Origin: Thalassobacillus devorans | GTDB taxonomy: Bacteria > Bacillota > Bacilli > Bacillales > Halobacillaceae | Assembly (NCBI RefSeq): GCF_011761345.1 | Contig: NZ_JAASRY010000001.1 | Span: 620,001 to 684,000, forward strand | Direction: 5' to 3' | DNA length: 64,000 nt | Shown: one piece after another, positions 34,501 to 43,264 of the stretch | Position numbering within the stretch: position 1 is the first letter of the stretch | Layout: each line of letters begins with the position of its first letter | Translations under genes and position numbers: made by a program | Notes under the pieces: model-generated | Databases searched by the model: none | The model's input: only the letters and a program-made list of their open reading frames with translations | What the model was told of the DNA's origin: nothing

Positions 34501-35721
34501 GTGATCATTGCGATCATCTTTTTGATATTCGTTTCATTATTCTTTTCTGGTAGTGAAACGGCACTGACTGCCGCTAATAAAATGAAGCTGCAGTCGAGAG
34601 CCAACAATAAGGATACAAAAGCGGAAAAGCTGTTGGATTTAATTTCCCGTCCAAGTGAATTTATTACCACCATTTTAATCGGAAACAATATCGCTAATAT
34701 CTTATTGCCGACCTTGGTTACAACGCTTGCCATACAATATGGATTTAGTATTGGACTTGCCTCTGCGATACTCACCATTATCATCATCATTTTCGCAGAA
34801 GTGATCCCGAAATCAGTCGCGGCTGCTTTTCCTGACCGAATTGCGATGGCTGTCTCGCCGGTTATCCGATTTTTTGTACTGATATTCAAGCCGGTGACGA
34901 TTGTGCTCAATTGGCTTACCGATGCATTGACTCGGGCTCTGTCAAAAGGGGAAACGGAAGAGGCTTCGATTTCAAAGGAAGAATTCCGGACGATGGTCGA
35001 TATTGCCGGTTCAGAAGGGACGTTCAATGAAGCGGAGTCGCACCGGATTCGCGGGATTCTCGATTTTTATAGTTTAAATGTCAAAGATGTATTAAAAACG
35101 CCGCGGGTAGAGATTATCGCGATTCCAAGTGATGCGAGCTATGAAGAAGTCAGGGATCTCGTCATCCAAAATCCCTACACACGCTACCCGGTCTACCGCA
35201 AGGATATCGATGACATCGTGGCCGTTTTCCATTCGAAATACTTGCTGACATGGGCCATGAATCCGGAACGGCCATTATCCGACTTTTGCTATAAGGACCC
35301 GCTTGTCGTGTATGAATTCCATAATATCGAATGGGTGTTCAAGAAAATGACGAAAGAGAAAAAGCACATGGCAATTGTCATCGATGAATACGGCGGCACC
35401 GAAGGAATTTTAACCCATGAAGATGTCATCGAAGCGATGATCGGTATGGAGATCGAAGATGAAATGGACATGGAAAGCGATGTTATCGTGGAGAAGCTGT
35501 CTGAAACGGAAATCATCTGCGATGGTAAAATCACGCTCCATCGGCTGAATTCGATTTTTGATACCGAGATTCCTGAGGAGGAAGATGTACTGGCCGGTTA
35601 TCTGTTGGCGGAGTTCAATCGCTTCCCAGAAGAAGACGATTTACTCGAGCGCAACAACCTGACGTTCAAAGTACTGGAGATAGAAGGACGGAAAATCAAA
35701 AAAGTGCAAGTGATCAAGTGA
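34501..35721 (+). CDS. CNNM/CorC-type hemolysin-family protein (DUF21-CBS-CorC_HlyC)
   Basis: The 406-residue protein has an N-terminal DUF21 membrane domain (about 1-130) with FSGSETALTAANKMKLQSRA, ILIGNNIANILLPTLVT and FAEVIPKSVAAAFP. A CBS pair (about 195-315, with VIDEYGGTEGILTHEDVIEAMIG) and a C-terminal CorC_HlyC domain (about 330-405, DGKITLHRLNSIFDTEIPEEE) follow. This group includes Mg2+ exporters such as MpfA; 'hemolysin' is a historical name. GTG 34501 has AAGGAGGAA upstream. No M-box riboswitch was seen before it. Confidence 0.9.
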   Translation: MIIAIIFLIFVSLFFSGSETALTAANKMKLQSRANNKDTKAEKLLDLISRPSEFITTILIGNNIANILLPTLVTTLAIQYGFSIGLASAILTIIIIIFAEVIPKSVAAAFPDRIAMAVSPVIRFFVLIFKPVTIVLNWLTDALTRALSKGETEEASISKEEFRTMVDIAGSEGTFNEAESHRIRGILDFYSLNVKDVLKTPRVEIIAIPSDASYEEVRDLVIQNPYTRYPVYRKDIDDIVAVFHSKYLLTWAMNPERPLSDFCYKDPLVVYEFHNIEWVFKKMTKEKKHMAIVIDEYGGTEGILTHEDVIEAMIGMEIEDEMDMESDVIVEKLSETEIICDGKITLHRLNSIFDTEIPEEEDVLAGYLLAEFNRFPEEDDLLERNNLTFKVLEIEGRKIKKVQVIK

Positions 35722-35895
35722 GTTATTGGAGAACTGGACTGGCGCCGGTTCTTTTTTTGTTGTTCGCAGAATAGTGCAAATAAAATGGTAAAGTCGCTAA
35801 TAAAACACTGGTTCATTTTTTGGCAGGAAAAAGGAGGAATCGTCAGGAAATTGTAGAAGGGTATGGGTATGAAGTTGACGGAGGAAGGAGGAGCA

Positions 35896-36690
35896 ATGAA
35901 GAAAAAATATCCGGAAATTGATCAGGTGATCGAGTATATCACCACTCATCTCTATGATTCCATATCACTTACTGATTTAGCTGCTCAGGCCGGCTACAGC
36001 CGTTATCATTTCAATCGTATATTCAAACAGAGGGTGGGAGTTCCCCCGCTTTACTACTTATCCGCCTTGCGTTTGCAAAAAGCGAAAGACTTATTGATCG
36101 AAACCGATTTTCCGGTCAGGGAGATTGGAATGGAAATCGGCCAGCAGAGCCTTGGAACATTTACGACCCGGTTTAGTGAAAGGGTGGGAATGACTCCGGC
36201 GCACTTTCGTAATTCAATACAACAGGCTGACGAACACTTCCGATCCCTGAAAAATTTAAGCGATTGGAGGGACCCGCGCACAAACATCGATTATCCCTAC
36301 ACTGTACATGGGACGCTTAAGACGGAAGTCCCTTTTGAAGGGGTCACCTTAATCGGGCTGTTTCCAAAACCGATTCCTGAAGGCCTGCCGGCTTATGGAA
36401 CGCTTGTATCTTCCATAGGAGACTTCCGCGTCTCCGGTGTCAAACCTGGTGTCTATTATTTAATGGCGACTTCCGTCTCCTGGAAGATGCCGGTTCATGA
36501 TTTTCTACTCCCTCACAGAACCTTACGCATCAGGGCAAAAAGCCCGATTATTGTTGAAACATATAAAGAAATTCCACACCAGACTGTTACACTACGTCCA
36601 CCACTTAAGGACGATCCGCCAATTCTTATTTCCCTTCCACTGCTGATGAATAACTTTTTGGATCGTTTGCACCAGCATAGCAATCTGTAA
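35896..36690 (+). CDS. AraC-family transcriptional regulator
   Basis: The 264-residue regulator has the double HTH at the N-terminus (about 8-105): SLTDLAAQAGYSRYHFNRIFKQRVGVPPLYYLSALRLQKAKDLLIETDFPVREIGMEIG and TTRFSERVGMTPAHFR. A C-terminal ligand domain of about 145 residues follows. N-terminal HTH placement is typical of the SoxS/Rob-like group. ATG 35896 has AAGGAGG 5 nt upstream. The two following genes (VOC and AHSA1 proteins) are on the same strand within 90 nt, so it may regulate them. Confidence 0.85.
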   Translation: MKKKYPEIDQVIEYITTHLYDSISLTDLAAQAGYSRYHFNRIFKQRVGVPPLYYLSALRLQKAKDLLIETDFPVREIGMEIGQQSLGTFTTRFSERVGMTPAHFRNSIQQADEHFRSLKNLSDWRDPRTNIDYPYTVHGTLKTEVPFEGVTLIGLFPKPIPEGLPAYGTLVSSIGDFRVSGVKPGVYYLMATSVSWKMPVHDFLLPHRTLRIRAKSPIIVETYKEIPHQTVTLRPPLKDDPPILISLPLLMNNFLDRLHQHSNL

Positions 36691-36776
36691 GAAATATGGG
36701 GTGCAGTTCCGTGGTAGTATGAAATGGAAATCAGTAAGAACAAGACTACTTACATTTTGTGAAAAGGAGGCTGAAA

Positions 36777-37277
36777 TTGAGTAAAGTCCAAAAAATCACC
36801 CCGCTTTTTTGGTTTGACACAAAAGCGGAGGAAGCTGCGACGTTCTATGTTTCTATTTTCAAAGATTCCAGAATTAACAAAGTCACTCGCTATCTGGATG
36901 AAGGTCAGGACATTCACGGTAAAGCAGCAGGGTCGGTGATGACTGTCGATTTTGAGCTGGAAGGGCAGTCATTCATGGCATTGAACGGGGGCCCCCATTT
37001 TCAGTTCAGTGAAGCGATTTCCTTTATTGTCCATTGTGAAAACCAGGAAGAAGTAGATCATTTCTGGGAAAAACTCTCCGAGGGAGGCGACGAAACAGCC
37101 CAGCAATGTGGATGGCTGAAAGATAAATATGGAGTTTCCTGGCAAATTGTTCCCGATAGACTGCCGGAGTTGCTCCGTCACCCCGAGCAGGAAGTGGCAG
37201 AGGAAGTAATGAGGGAAATGCTGCAAATGAAGAAAATCGATGTCAATAGGTTGAGTAGGATTGCAGAGAAAATTTAA
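36777..37277 (+). CDS. PhnB-like VOC-family protein
   Basis: The 166-residue protein has the '3-demethylubiquinone methyltransferase-like' VOC signature VQKITPLFWFDTKAEEAATFYVSIFKDSRI, ALNGGPHFQFSEAISFIVHCENQEEVDHFWEKLSEGG and CGWLKDKYGVSWQIVP. The methyltransferase name is a database misnomer; these are VOC proteins of unknown substrate. TTG 36777 follows AAAAGGAGG with 6 nt spacing. The AHSA1-type gene follows after 12 nt, a common pairing in Bacilli. Confidence 0.85.
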   Translation: MSKVQKITPLFWFDTKAEEAATFYVSIFKDSRINKVTRYLDEGQDIHGKAAGSVMTVDFELEGQSFMALNGGPHFQFSEAISFIVHCENQEEVDHFWEKLSEGGDETAQQCGWLKDKYGVSWQIVPDRLPELLRHPEQEVAEEVMREMLQMKKIDVNRLSRIAEKI

Positions 37278-37289
37278 GGAGGAACTGAT

Positions 37290-37811
37290 ATGGCCGTAAA
37301 CAAAGAAAGCTTGGAGAAAAAAGTAGAGGGACGGAACCTGGTGATCGAACGAGTCTTTAAAGCTCCGAGGGAAAAGGTATTCCTTGCCTATTCCGATTCC
37401 GAACAATTGGCAGCATGGTGGGGTCCCCAGGGCTGGAATACGGAGAACAAAAGGTACGAGTTCCAGCCGGAAGGTGTCTGGCATTATTGTATGCGTTGTC
37501 ATGATCAGGAGCAGGGAGATTTTTATGGGAAGGAATCATGGGGGAAAACAGTGTTCCAAGAAATCAAAGCTCCTGAGAAAATCGTCTATACCGACGTTTT
37601 TTCTGATGAGCAAGGCAATGAAGCAGAGGGAATGCCCAAGGTCGTCGTTACGTTAAATTTCAAGGACCAGGGCGACGAGACGAAATTGGTTACCAGAAGT
37701 GAATTCGCATCCGAAAAGGAATTACAATCCCTTCTTAATATGGGTGTTGTTGAAGGGGTGGCCTCCCAATTCGTATGCCTGGATGATCACTTAAAAAAAT
37801 TAAATGAATGA
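37290..37811 (+). CDS. SRPBCC/AHSA1-domain protein
   Basis: The 173-residue START-like protein has the AHSA1 pattern IERVFKAPREKVFLAYSDSEQLAAWWGPQGW, GGxW-like EGVWHYCMRCHD, and FKDQGDETKLVTRSEF. These domains bind hydrophobic ligands; the role here is unknown. AGGAGG precedes ATG 37290. Probably co-transcribed with the PhnB-like gene and perhaps the AraC regulator. Confidence 0.85.
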   Translation: MAVNKESLEKKVEGRNLVIERVFKAPREKVFLAYSDSEQLAAWWGPQGWNTENKRYEFQPEGVWHYCMRCHDQEQGDFYGKESWGKTVFQEIKAPEKIVYTDVFSDEQGNEAEGMPKVVVTLNFKDQGDETKLVTRSEFASEKELQSLLNMGVVEGVASQFVCLDDHLKKLNE

Positions 37812-37823
37812 GATCAATTTTGC

Positions 37824-37857
37824 AGCGCAATCCATTTATGGGTTGCGCTTTTTTTAT
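37824..37857 (+). terminator. Rho-independent terminator
   Basis: AGCGCAA-t-CC / GG-g-TTGCGCT stem followed by TTTTTTT. Confidence 0.88.
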
Positions 37858-37935
37858 AGGAGGATAAATAGGCAGGGAAATTGAATGTAGTATGGAGGAA
37901 CTTATCTTTAATTACGGTAATTAAGGGGACAAGCT

Positions 37936-38844
37936 ATGAAGTTTCAAAGCCAATTTAAAGAAAACTTATTATTATCTTTTCAAAAAGAAGGGGAAGCCTG
38001 GCTGGCACAATTGCCTGAATTGATTGCCTACTGTGAAAACCAATGGGAACTCAAGATTGGAGATCCTTTTCAATTATCATTTAATTACGTTGCACCGGCT
38101 ACTCGAGCGGATGGAACGGAATTTGTTGTAAAATTATGTATTCCCAGGGAAGGATTTCGTGATGAATTGGAAGCGTTGCGGTTGTTTGCTGGGCAGGGAA
38201 TAGTTTCTGTCATTGCGGCTGATGAGGAACGTGGAATTCTGCTGTTGGAAAAATTAGCACCGGGGACAATGCTTGTTGAAGTGAATAAAGAAGAAACCAG
38301 CTGCCGGCTAGCGGCAAAGGTGTTGGGCGAGTTGCATCGTCCTGCACCGTCATCCAGCCTATTACCGACCACTCAATCACGGGAAGCCAATTTACAGCGG
38401 CAGCTGAGGGAGCACCCGGACGGGAAAGGCCCGATTACGCGCAGTCAAATGGAAAAGGCTTGCGATATATTTGAGTATTTACATAAGTCTTCCCAACAAC
38501 AGTTTCTCCTCCATGGAGATTTTCACCATTACAATGTGCTGGCATCAGGAGAAAATGAATGGAGGGCTATTGATCCGAAAGGCCTGATTGGGGAGCGGGA
38601 ATATGACGTGATTCAGTTTCTACTAAATAAACTCCCTGAGACGGATATACTTCCGGTCTTACGAGATCGTATCGATATTTTTGTAGATATGCTTCATTTA
38701 AACAGAGAAAGGCTGGTTCTCTGGGGTTACTGCCACAGTGTGCTGGCCACCAGCTGGACGGTTGATTCACATGGGAACTATGAAAAACGGTTTTACCAGG
38801 CTGTCACCAGCTTTGAGCAGCTGCTCTATAAGTATAGGAATTAA
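37936..38844 (+). CDS. Aminoglycoside/hydroxyurea phosphotransferase-family kinase
   Basis: The 302-residue protein has the APH kinase fold. The catalytic loop is FLLHGDFHHYNVLASGENEWRAIDPKGLIGEREYDVIQFL (HGDxHxxN and the DPK metal site); the N-lobe has the lysine in FVVKLCIPR. The pattern fits the streptomycin 6-kinase/APH_6_hur group. Chromosomal members in Bacilli may confer low-level antibiotic modification or act on a metabolite, so resistance should not be assumed. Start ATG 37936 with AGGGGAC upstream. Confidence 0.82.
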   Translation: MKFQSQFKENLLLSFQKEGEAWLAQLPELIAYCENQWELKIGDPFQLSFNYVAPATRADGTEFVVKLCIPREGFRDELEALRLFAGQGIVSVIAADEERGILLLEKLAPGTMLVEVNKEETSCRLAAKVLGELHRPAPSSSLLPTTQSREANLQRQLREHPDGKGPITRSQMEKACDIFEYLHKSSQQQFLLHGDFHHYNVLASGENEWRAIDPKGLIGEREYDVIQFLLNKLPETDILPVLRDRIDIFVDMLHLNRERLVLWGYCHSVLATSWTVDSHGNYEKRFYQAVTSFEQLLYKYRN

Positions 38845-38856
38845 GATGGAGATCAT

Positions 38857-39019
38857 ATGCTTCGGAGAAAATGGAAAGCGTGGTTTTATACTACTATATT
38901 GGCGATCTTTTTCGGTTGTCGTCTATCTATTTGGATTTGCGATCGCAATGACATACTGGGTAATAGATGAGCTATTGGAAAAGAAAAGCTATAATAGGGT
39001 GGAATCCGTAACGATGTAA
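38857..39019 (+). pseudogene. Small one-helix membrane protein gene with a frameshift
   Basis: ATG 38857 has GGAG 6 nt upstream and begins MLRRKWKAWFYTTILAIFF, then runs off. Removing one T from the T5 tract at 38908-38912 joins it to SVVVYLFGFAIAMTYWVIDELLEKKSYNRVESV, giving one coherent ~53-residue membrane protein ending at 39019. So the gene is either broken in this strain, slips at the T-tract, or the sequence has an error. It sits between the kinase and a lipoprotein gene. Confidence 0.6.
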
Positions 39020-39035
39020 CAGGAGGAAAGTCAAC

Positions 39036-39500
39036 ATGAAAAAAATCGCCTTAATTTTAATGATCGTCCTAGTGACTGCAGCTTGTTCGGCAAGGAATGA
39101 TATGCAGGCTTATGATAAGGATAAAATCACTAATGAACTAGGAGCTGTCGATTTTGATTATGAGCTACCGGCTAAAGTCCCAATGGAAGTAGACAATCTC
39201 GAAGTGGAAAGCTTTGCACCGGAACAGCCGATTTTTGTTGCTAACTTCCAGGGCACTGAGGGTCAGTTGATGGAATTGGAAGTGATCAACGCGAAAATGG
39301 AATCACCAGGCAGCAACTTGTTTGAGCAAGTCGAGTTCGGTGATGGTCAAAAGGGCTTCTTTTACGAAAATGCGCAAGGCAGCCGCATGTTGCTTTGGGA
39401 AAAGAATGGCGTCCATTACCAATTGAAATCAGCTGCGAATGAAGATGCAGAGGCGCTCGAAGATGAAGAGTTGATTGATACAGCAGAAACGTTTGAATAA
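39036..39500 (+). CDS. Lipoprotein with DUF4367-like domain
   Basis: The 154-residue protein has the lipobox LVTAACSA (Cys17). A small exposed domain with ..GQKGFFYENAQGSRMLLWEKNGVHYQLKS resembles DUF4367/anti-sigma-linked outer domains, where a Gly-x-x-Gly turn precedes 'xLxWxxxGxxYxL'. No membrane segment follows, so it is anchored by lipid alone. Function unknown. GGAGG precedes ATG 39036; the frameshifted small gene ends 16 nt before and the DUF2332 gene starts 17 nt after, suggesting one operon. Confidence 0.7.
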   Translation: MKKIALILMIVLVTAACSARNDMQAYDKDKITNELGAVDFDYELPAKVPMEVDNLEVESFAPEQPIFVANFQGTEGQLMELEVINAKMESPGSNLFEQVEFGDGQKGFFYENAQGSRMLLWEKNGVHYQLKSAANEDAEALEDEELIDTAETFE

Positions 39501-39517
39501 AAAAGGAGGCCAGTAGT

Positions 39518-40555
39518 GTGAAGCACTTAGCTGGTAACTTTATTGATTTTTCGGAGTTGGAATGCAAAGGATCCAGTCCATTATATGAGCAGTTGGCATT
39601 AAAAGTAGCTGATAATGAGGAACTATTGGAACTAAGCTCCCATGCCAGGGAAGGACAGCCCATTCCTAATCTCCTGTTTGGCGCGGTGCATTATCTCCTG
39701 TTATCAGGAGAGCAGCACGAGCTGCGAAAGTATTATCCAAGCCTTACGGAAAAGGCGGAAGCTCCGGACAAAGTGTTTCCCCATTTTTTAAACTTTTGTC
39801 GCACCCATAGACGGTTGATTATGGAATTGATAGGGAAAAAGCTCGTACAGACGAATGAAGTCAGGCGTTGTGCTTATCTCTATCCTGTTTTTTGTTATAT
39901 ACATAAGAAAACAAAGAACCCCTTGTCGCTAATTGAAATAGGTACAAGCGCCGGCCTCCAATTACTCTGGGATCAATACGGTTATACTTATGGTGATAAT
40001 CTTATATATGGAAATAAATCTTCTGTGCTCCAGTTATCTTCCCAAGTTAGGCAGGGGAGCATGCCGGGTCTGCTTTCTGCAGCTCCTCCAGTAGCTTCCC
40101 GTACTGGTGTGGACCTCCATGTCAGTGACCTTACAGACGGCGAGGAGACGTTGTGGCTGAAGGCGCTGATATGGCCGGAACATAAGGAGAGGCGGGAGAA
40201 TTTTGAGAAGGCGGTGAGTCAATTCCGTGAAAATCCTCCTTCACTGGTCGAAGGAGACGGCGTATTGTTGCTGGAGGAACTTGCAGCCAATGCCACGTCA
40301 GCCAGCACGCTTTGTATTTTTCACACCCATGTTGCCAATCAAATGTCTAGAGAGGTGAAAGAGGAGCTACTGCAGAAAGTCACCGCCATCGGGCGGGAAC
40401 GAGATGTGTTCCACATCTATAATAATATCGAGGACAGGAAGCTCCATCTCGATTATTTTATCAACGGGAAAAGCTTTGCTGAAACAGTGGGGGAGACGGA
40501 TGGTCACGGTCGTTGGTTCGATTGGCATTTGAACAACACTAGCTGCCTGGCGTGA
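39518..40555 (+). CDS. DUF2332-family protein
   Basis: The 345-residue cytoplasmic protein matches the DUF2332 layout: SSPLYEQLALKVADNEELLEL, FGAVHYLLLSG, PVFCYIHKKTKNPLSLIEIGTSAGLQLLWDQYGY and ALIWPEHKERRENFEKAV. The LIEIGTSAGLQL segment resembles an SAM-binding glycine motif, so a methyltransferase fold is possible. No function is established. GTG 39518 has AAGGAGG upstream. The 21-nt array begins 3 nt after its stop codon. Confidence 0.82.
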   Translation: MKHLAGNFIDFSELECKGSSPLYEQLALKVADNEELLELSSHAREGQPIPNLLFGAVHYLLLSGEQHELRKYYPSLTEKAEAPDKVFPHFLNFCRTHRRLIMELIGKKLVQTNEVRRCAYLYPVFCYIHKKTKNPLSLIEIGTSAGLQLLWDQYGYTYGDNLIYGNKSSVLQLSSQVRQGSMPGLLSAAPPVASRTGVDLHVSDLTDGEETLWLKALIWPEHKERRENFEKAVSQFRENPPSLVEGDGVLLLEELAANATSASTLCIFHTHVANQMSREVKEELLQKVTAIGRERDVFHIYNNIEDRKLHLDYFINGKSFAETVGETDGHGRWFDWHLNNTSCLA

Positions 40556-40558
40556 CTT

Positions 40559-40709
40559 GTCTAGTAAATGAAATAATCGTCTGGTTAATTCTTGATTCTG
40601 TCTAGTTTATTTTCAAATCTGTCTAGTACTATTCCGAAATTGTCCAGTAAATTTCTGAGTTTGTCTAGTATGCGTCTGAGCTGTCCAGAAAGCCTGAAAA
40701 CTGTCTGGT
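40559..40709. repeat. 21-nt-period array, core type B (8 units)
   Basis: GTCTAGT, GTCTGGT, GTCTAGT, GTCTAGT, GTCCAGT, GTCTAGT, GTCCAGA and GTCTGGT begin at about 40559, 40579, 40600, 40621, 40642, 40663, 40683 and 40703, that is 20-21 nt apart. Spacers of 13-14 nt vary freely. The array fills the start of the gap between the DUF2332 gene and serC. Confidence 0.85.
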
Positions 40710-40913
40710 ATAAGGTCCGGCGCGCCACTAATTTTTTCAATAAAAATGAATCCTTTGATAGCAAGGAAGTAAACGCTATCATTAGCAGGTTCCAGATTTC
40801 CCCCTATTGCTAACCGGGAGGCTATGCTATATAATCCAGGCATATCACTGATTTTTCTGAAAAAATAATAATAGAAAAAGCGATGAATGCCATGGGTTTG
40901 ACTATGGCAGGAG

Positions 40914-40985
40914 CGGCTTCTGGAGAGAATGCACAAACCGTGCAGCGCCGAAGGGTTCATAATCTCAGGCAAAAGGACAGAAGGG
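40914..40985 (+). ncRNA. Glycine riboswitch aptamer upstream of serC
   Basis: The order of conserved blocks is that of a glycine aptamer: CTTCTGGAGAGA, a P2/P3a hairpin GCACAAACCGTGC, GCGCCGAAGG, then ATCTCAGGCAAAAGGACAG and AAG closing P1 with CTTCT. Only one aptamer is evident, so this is a singlet, perhaps with a short ghost helix. A terminator follows at 41009-41039. Confidence 0.85.
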
Positions 40986-41008
40986 TTACATAAACCTTTG
41001 AAAACGAT

Positions 41009-41039
41009 GAGATTGGGTGTACCCCGGTCTCTCTTTTTT
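41009..41039 (+). terminator. Expression-platform terminator of the glycine riboswitch
   Basis: GAGATTGGG / CCCGGTCTC (9 bp with two G-T pairs), then TCTTTTTT, 78 nt before the serC start. Confidence 0.75.
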
Positions 41040-41116
41040 ATAGTTTAACGTATCAAAGGGTCTCGCCTGATAACAGGCGATCAACCCACTACATAGGAAG
41101 TGAGGGGTCAGTCGAA

Positions 41117-42199
41117 ATGAATCGTATTTATAATTTTTCTGCAGGGCCGTCGATGCTGCCGCTGCCTGTTTTGGAAAAGGCACAAAGCGAGTTGACCAAC
41201 TATAAGGAGTCTGGCATGTCGGTGATGGAGCTCAGTCATCGCTCCGCATTGTTCACAGAAATCATCGAGGAAGCGGAGCAGCACCTGCGTGAGCTGATGG
41301 AAATCCCGGATAACTATAAGGTGTTGTTCGTACAGGGAGGCGCTTCCCAGCAGTTTGCTTCCGTGCCGCTTAATCTTTTCGGTGAAAAAGGAAAAGCGGA
41401 CTACGTCAACACGGGCTCCTGGTCGAAGAAGGCGATCAAAGAAGCGGAAAAGTATGGTGACGTTCGGGTGATCGCTTCCTCTGAGGATGCCAATTTTACT
41501 TATATTCCTAAAATCGAGAAAAGCATGATCGATCCGGAAGCGGATTATGTTCATATTACGACCAACAACACGATTGAAGGGACGGCGTTCCATGAGATTC
41601 CGGACACGGGCGATGTGCCACTGGTTGCTGATATGTCATCGAATATTTTGTCAGAGCGAATGGATGTGTCGAAGTTAGGCGTGATTTATGCCGGGGCCCA
41701 GAAAAATATCGGTCCGGCCGGCCTGACCGTAGTTATCGTACGGGAAGACTTAATCGGCAAAGCGTCCAAATCCTGCCCGGTCATGCTCGATTACAAAACA
41801 CACAGTGACAAAGGCTCCTTATACAATACGCCTCCGACGTTCGCTATCTACATGGCTAAGCTTGTGTTCGAGTGGCTGAAGGAACTCGGCGGCATCGCTG
41901 AAATGGAAAAGATTAACCGCGAGAAAGCGGCGCTGTTATACAACCAAATCGAAGCATCCAGACTGTTCTCGTCACCGGTTGAAAAAGACAGTCGTTCCAT
42001 CATGAATATTCCGTTTGTCAGTCCGTCGGCTGATTTGGATGTGGATTTTATAAGCCAGGCAAAAGAGCAAGGGCTGGAAACGTTGAAAGGGCACCGTTCG
42101 GTTGGCGGGATGCGTGCGAGCATATATAATGCGATGCCAAAAGAAGGTGTCCAATCCCTTGTAGCATTCATGCAGAATTTTGAAGACAGCAATCAATAA
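41117..42199 (+). CDS. serC: Phosphoserine aminotransferase
   Basis: The 360-residue PLP enzyme of serine biosynthesis converts 3-phosphohydroxypyruvate and glutamate to O-phosphoserine. Class V signatures are [60 protein letters not shown] and [13 protein letters not shown] with the PLP lysine (AQKN). [17 protein letters not shown] near the end binds the substrate phosphate. serA is not adjacent. The glycine riboswitch in its leader links its expression to the serine/glycine pool. Full length for the family. Confidence 0.96.
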   Translation: MNRIYNFSAGPSMLPLPVLEKAQSELTNYKESGMSVMELSHRSALFTEIIEEAEQHLRELMEIPDNYKVLFVQGGASQQFASVPLNLFGEKGKADYVNTGSWSKKAIKEAEKYGDVRVIASSEDANFTYIPKIEKSMIDPEADYVHITTNNTIEGTAFHEIPDTGDVPLVADMSSNILSERMDVSKLGVIYAGAQKNIGPAGLTVVIVREDLIGKASKSCPVMLDYKTHSDKGSLYNTPPTFAIYMAKLVFEWLKELGGIAEMEKINREKAALLYNQIEASRLFSSPVEKDSRSIMNIPFVSPSADLDVDFISQAKEQGLETLKGHRSVGGMRASIYNAMPKEGVQSLVAFMQNFEDSNQ

Positions 42200-42204
42200 C
42201 ACCA

Positions 42205-42241
42205 AAGAGGTCTCTCCCATTATAGAAGAGACCTCTTTTTT
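42205..42241. terminator. Bidirectional terminator
   Basis: AAGAGGTCTCT / AGAGACCTCTT stem followed by TTTTT between serC (+) and the next gene (-). Confidence 0.9.
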
Positions 42242-42602
42242 ACGTGTTATTCCCCATGATTTCGATGGTATAGGTGCCGCGTTCCGTAACCAATGTGAAG
42301 GTCGTTCCGTCATCATAGCGATACAAAGTGGTGTCTTCAAGGGGGATTTCGTAGGAAGCATCCGGCAATGGCTGGGAACCGCCGGCCTCCAGTGTGATCT
42401 CTCCCTGTCCATTCAACGATAAGGTATGCATCGGCTGATACTCGTCCATCCTTCTTGTTTTGGTACGATACGAGACCGAATCTAGTTGTAAAAATGTTGT
42501 ATCGACGTCCTCTAGCTCATGCTTTGATATTTTTATTTGTTCTCCGTTCCAATGTTTCAACAGTTCATTGAATTCTTCAATCGTCAACATTCTTTCTGGC
42601 AT
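42240..42602 (-). CDS. Hypothetical soluble protein
   Basis: The 120-residue acidic protein begins MPERMLTIEEFNELLKHWNGEQIKISKHE and continues with beta-rich sequence (TLSLNGQGEITLEAGG, ETTLYRYDDGTTFTLVTERGTYTIEI). No signal or membrane segment is seen. I do not recognise a family. ATG 42602 is chosen because CGGAGG lies 7 nt upstream; earlier in-frame ATGs crowd that site. Monocistronic. Confidence 0.7.
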   Translation of the reverse strand: MPERMLTIEEFNELLKHWNGEQIKISKHELEDVDTTFLQLDSVSYRTKTRRMDEYQPMHTLSLNGQGEITLEAGGSQPLPDASYEIPLEDTTLYRYDDGTTFTLVTERGTYTIEIMGNNT

Positions 42603-42776
42603 ATTCATCCCTCCGGTTTTTATCATTTCCCGTAAGTCTTTAAAGATACCTTCTTAGTGCCAAACGTAAAAAAAGGTGTTTTAAGGCAGGAAGGTGCTGG
42701 GTATGCAAGGAGTATGACGTTAAAGCCGGCTTGGCTTTGGAAAGCTGACTACAGCAACTTTGAAGGCCATAAAAAA

Positions 42777-42802
42777 AAGAGACGGCGCATCGCCGTCTCT
42801 TT
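42777..42802 (-). terminator. Rho-independent terminator
   Basis: AAAGAGACGGCG / CGCCGTCTCTTT with a TTTTTTTT run on the - strand, ending the small gene at 42820. Confidence 0.88.
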
Positions 42803-42819
42803 CGTTATATATCAGAATA

Positions 42820-43038
42820 TCAATTTGTTATTTCATCGGTTGCTTTGTACTCAATGATTTGGATTTCTTTAGCTGGTATATTGAATTGTTCGGAAAGCTT
42901 GTCTTTCGCTGCTTCTTCTATTGTCTTTTTCTCTTTTCGATCATTTTCCAGTTTGATTTCATCCATTCGTTGGAATAGTTCGGGGCGGTCGAGTTCGCTT
43001 GCTTTGTGAAAATTAATCCACATTACTTTAATTTGCAT
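42820..43038 (-). CDS. Small hypothetical protein
   Basis: The 72-residue protein MQIKVMWINFHKASELDRPE is highly charged in its middle (KLENDRKEKKTIEEAAKDKLSEQF) and ends KEIQIIEYKATDEITN. It has no membrane segment and I do not recognise a family. ATG 43038 has AAGGGG about 7 nt upstream, and a strong terminator follows the stop. The longer frame to 43083 lacks a site. Confidence 0.65.
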   Translation of the reverse strand: MQIKVMWINFHKASELDRPELFQRMDEIKLENDRKEKKTIEEAAKDKLSEQFNIPAKEIQIIEYKATDEITN

Positions 43039-43264
43039 GATTGTACCCCTTTCTAATCCAAGTTGATGCGAAACCCCTCTCAACTTGGCCCTAGATTAAA
43101 GCTCCCTATCCAAGTATTAAACCAGTATAACATGCATGCAAGCCTATGTATACCCCGGCCATATGACAGGGCGACAGGAGGTTTCAATCACCCGAAATAG
43201 GAAATAGTGCTATATGGGAGATTCAGTAAACGGCTGCAAGTTGACAAACAAGGAGGAAACAGCG

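Noticed and set aside
40559-40709. CRISPR array
   Set aside because: Repeat cores are only 7 nt with a 20-21-nt period and there are no cas genes in the window; CRISPR units are about 60-70 nt.
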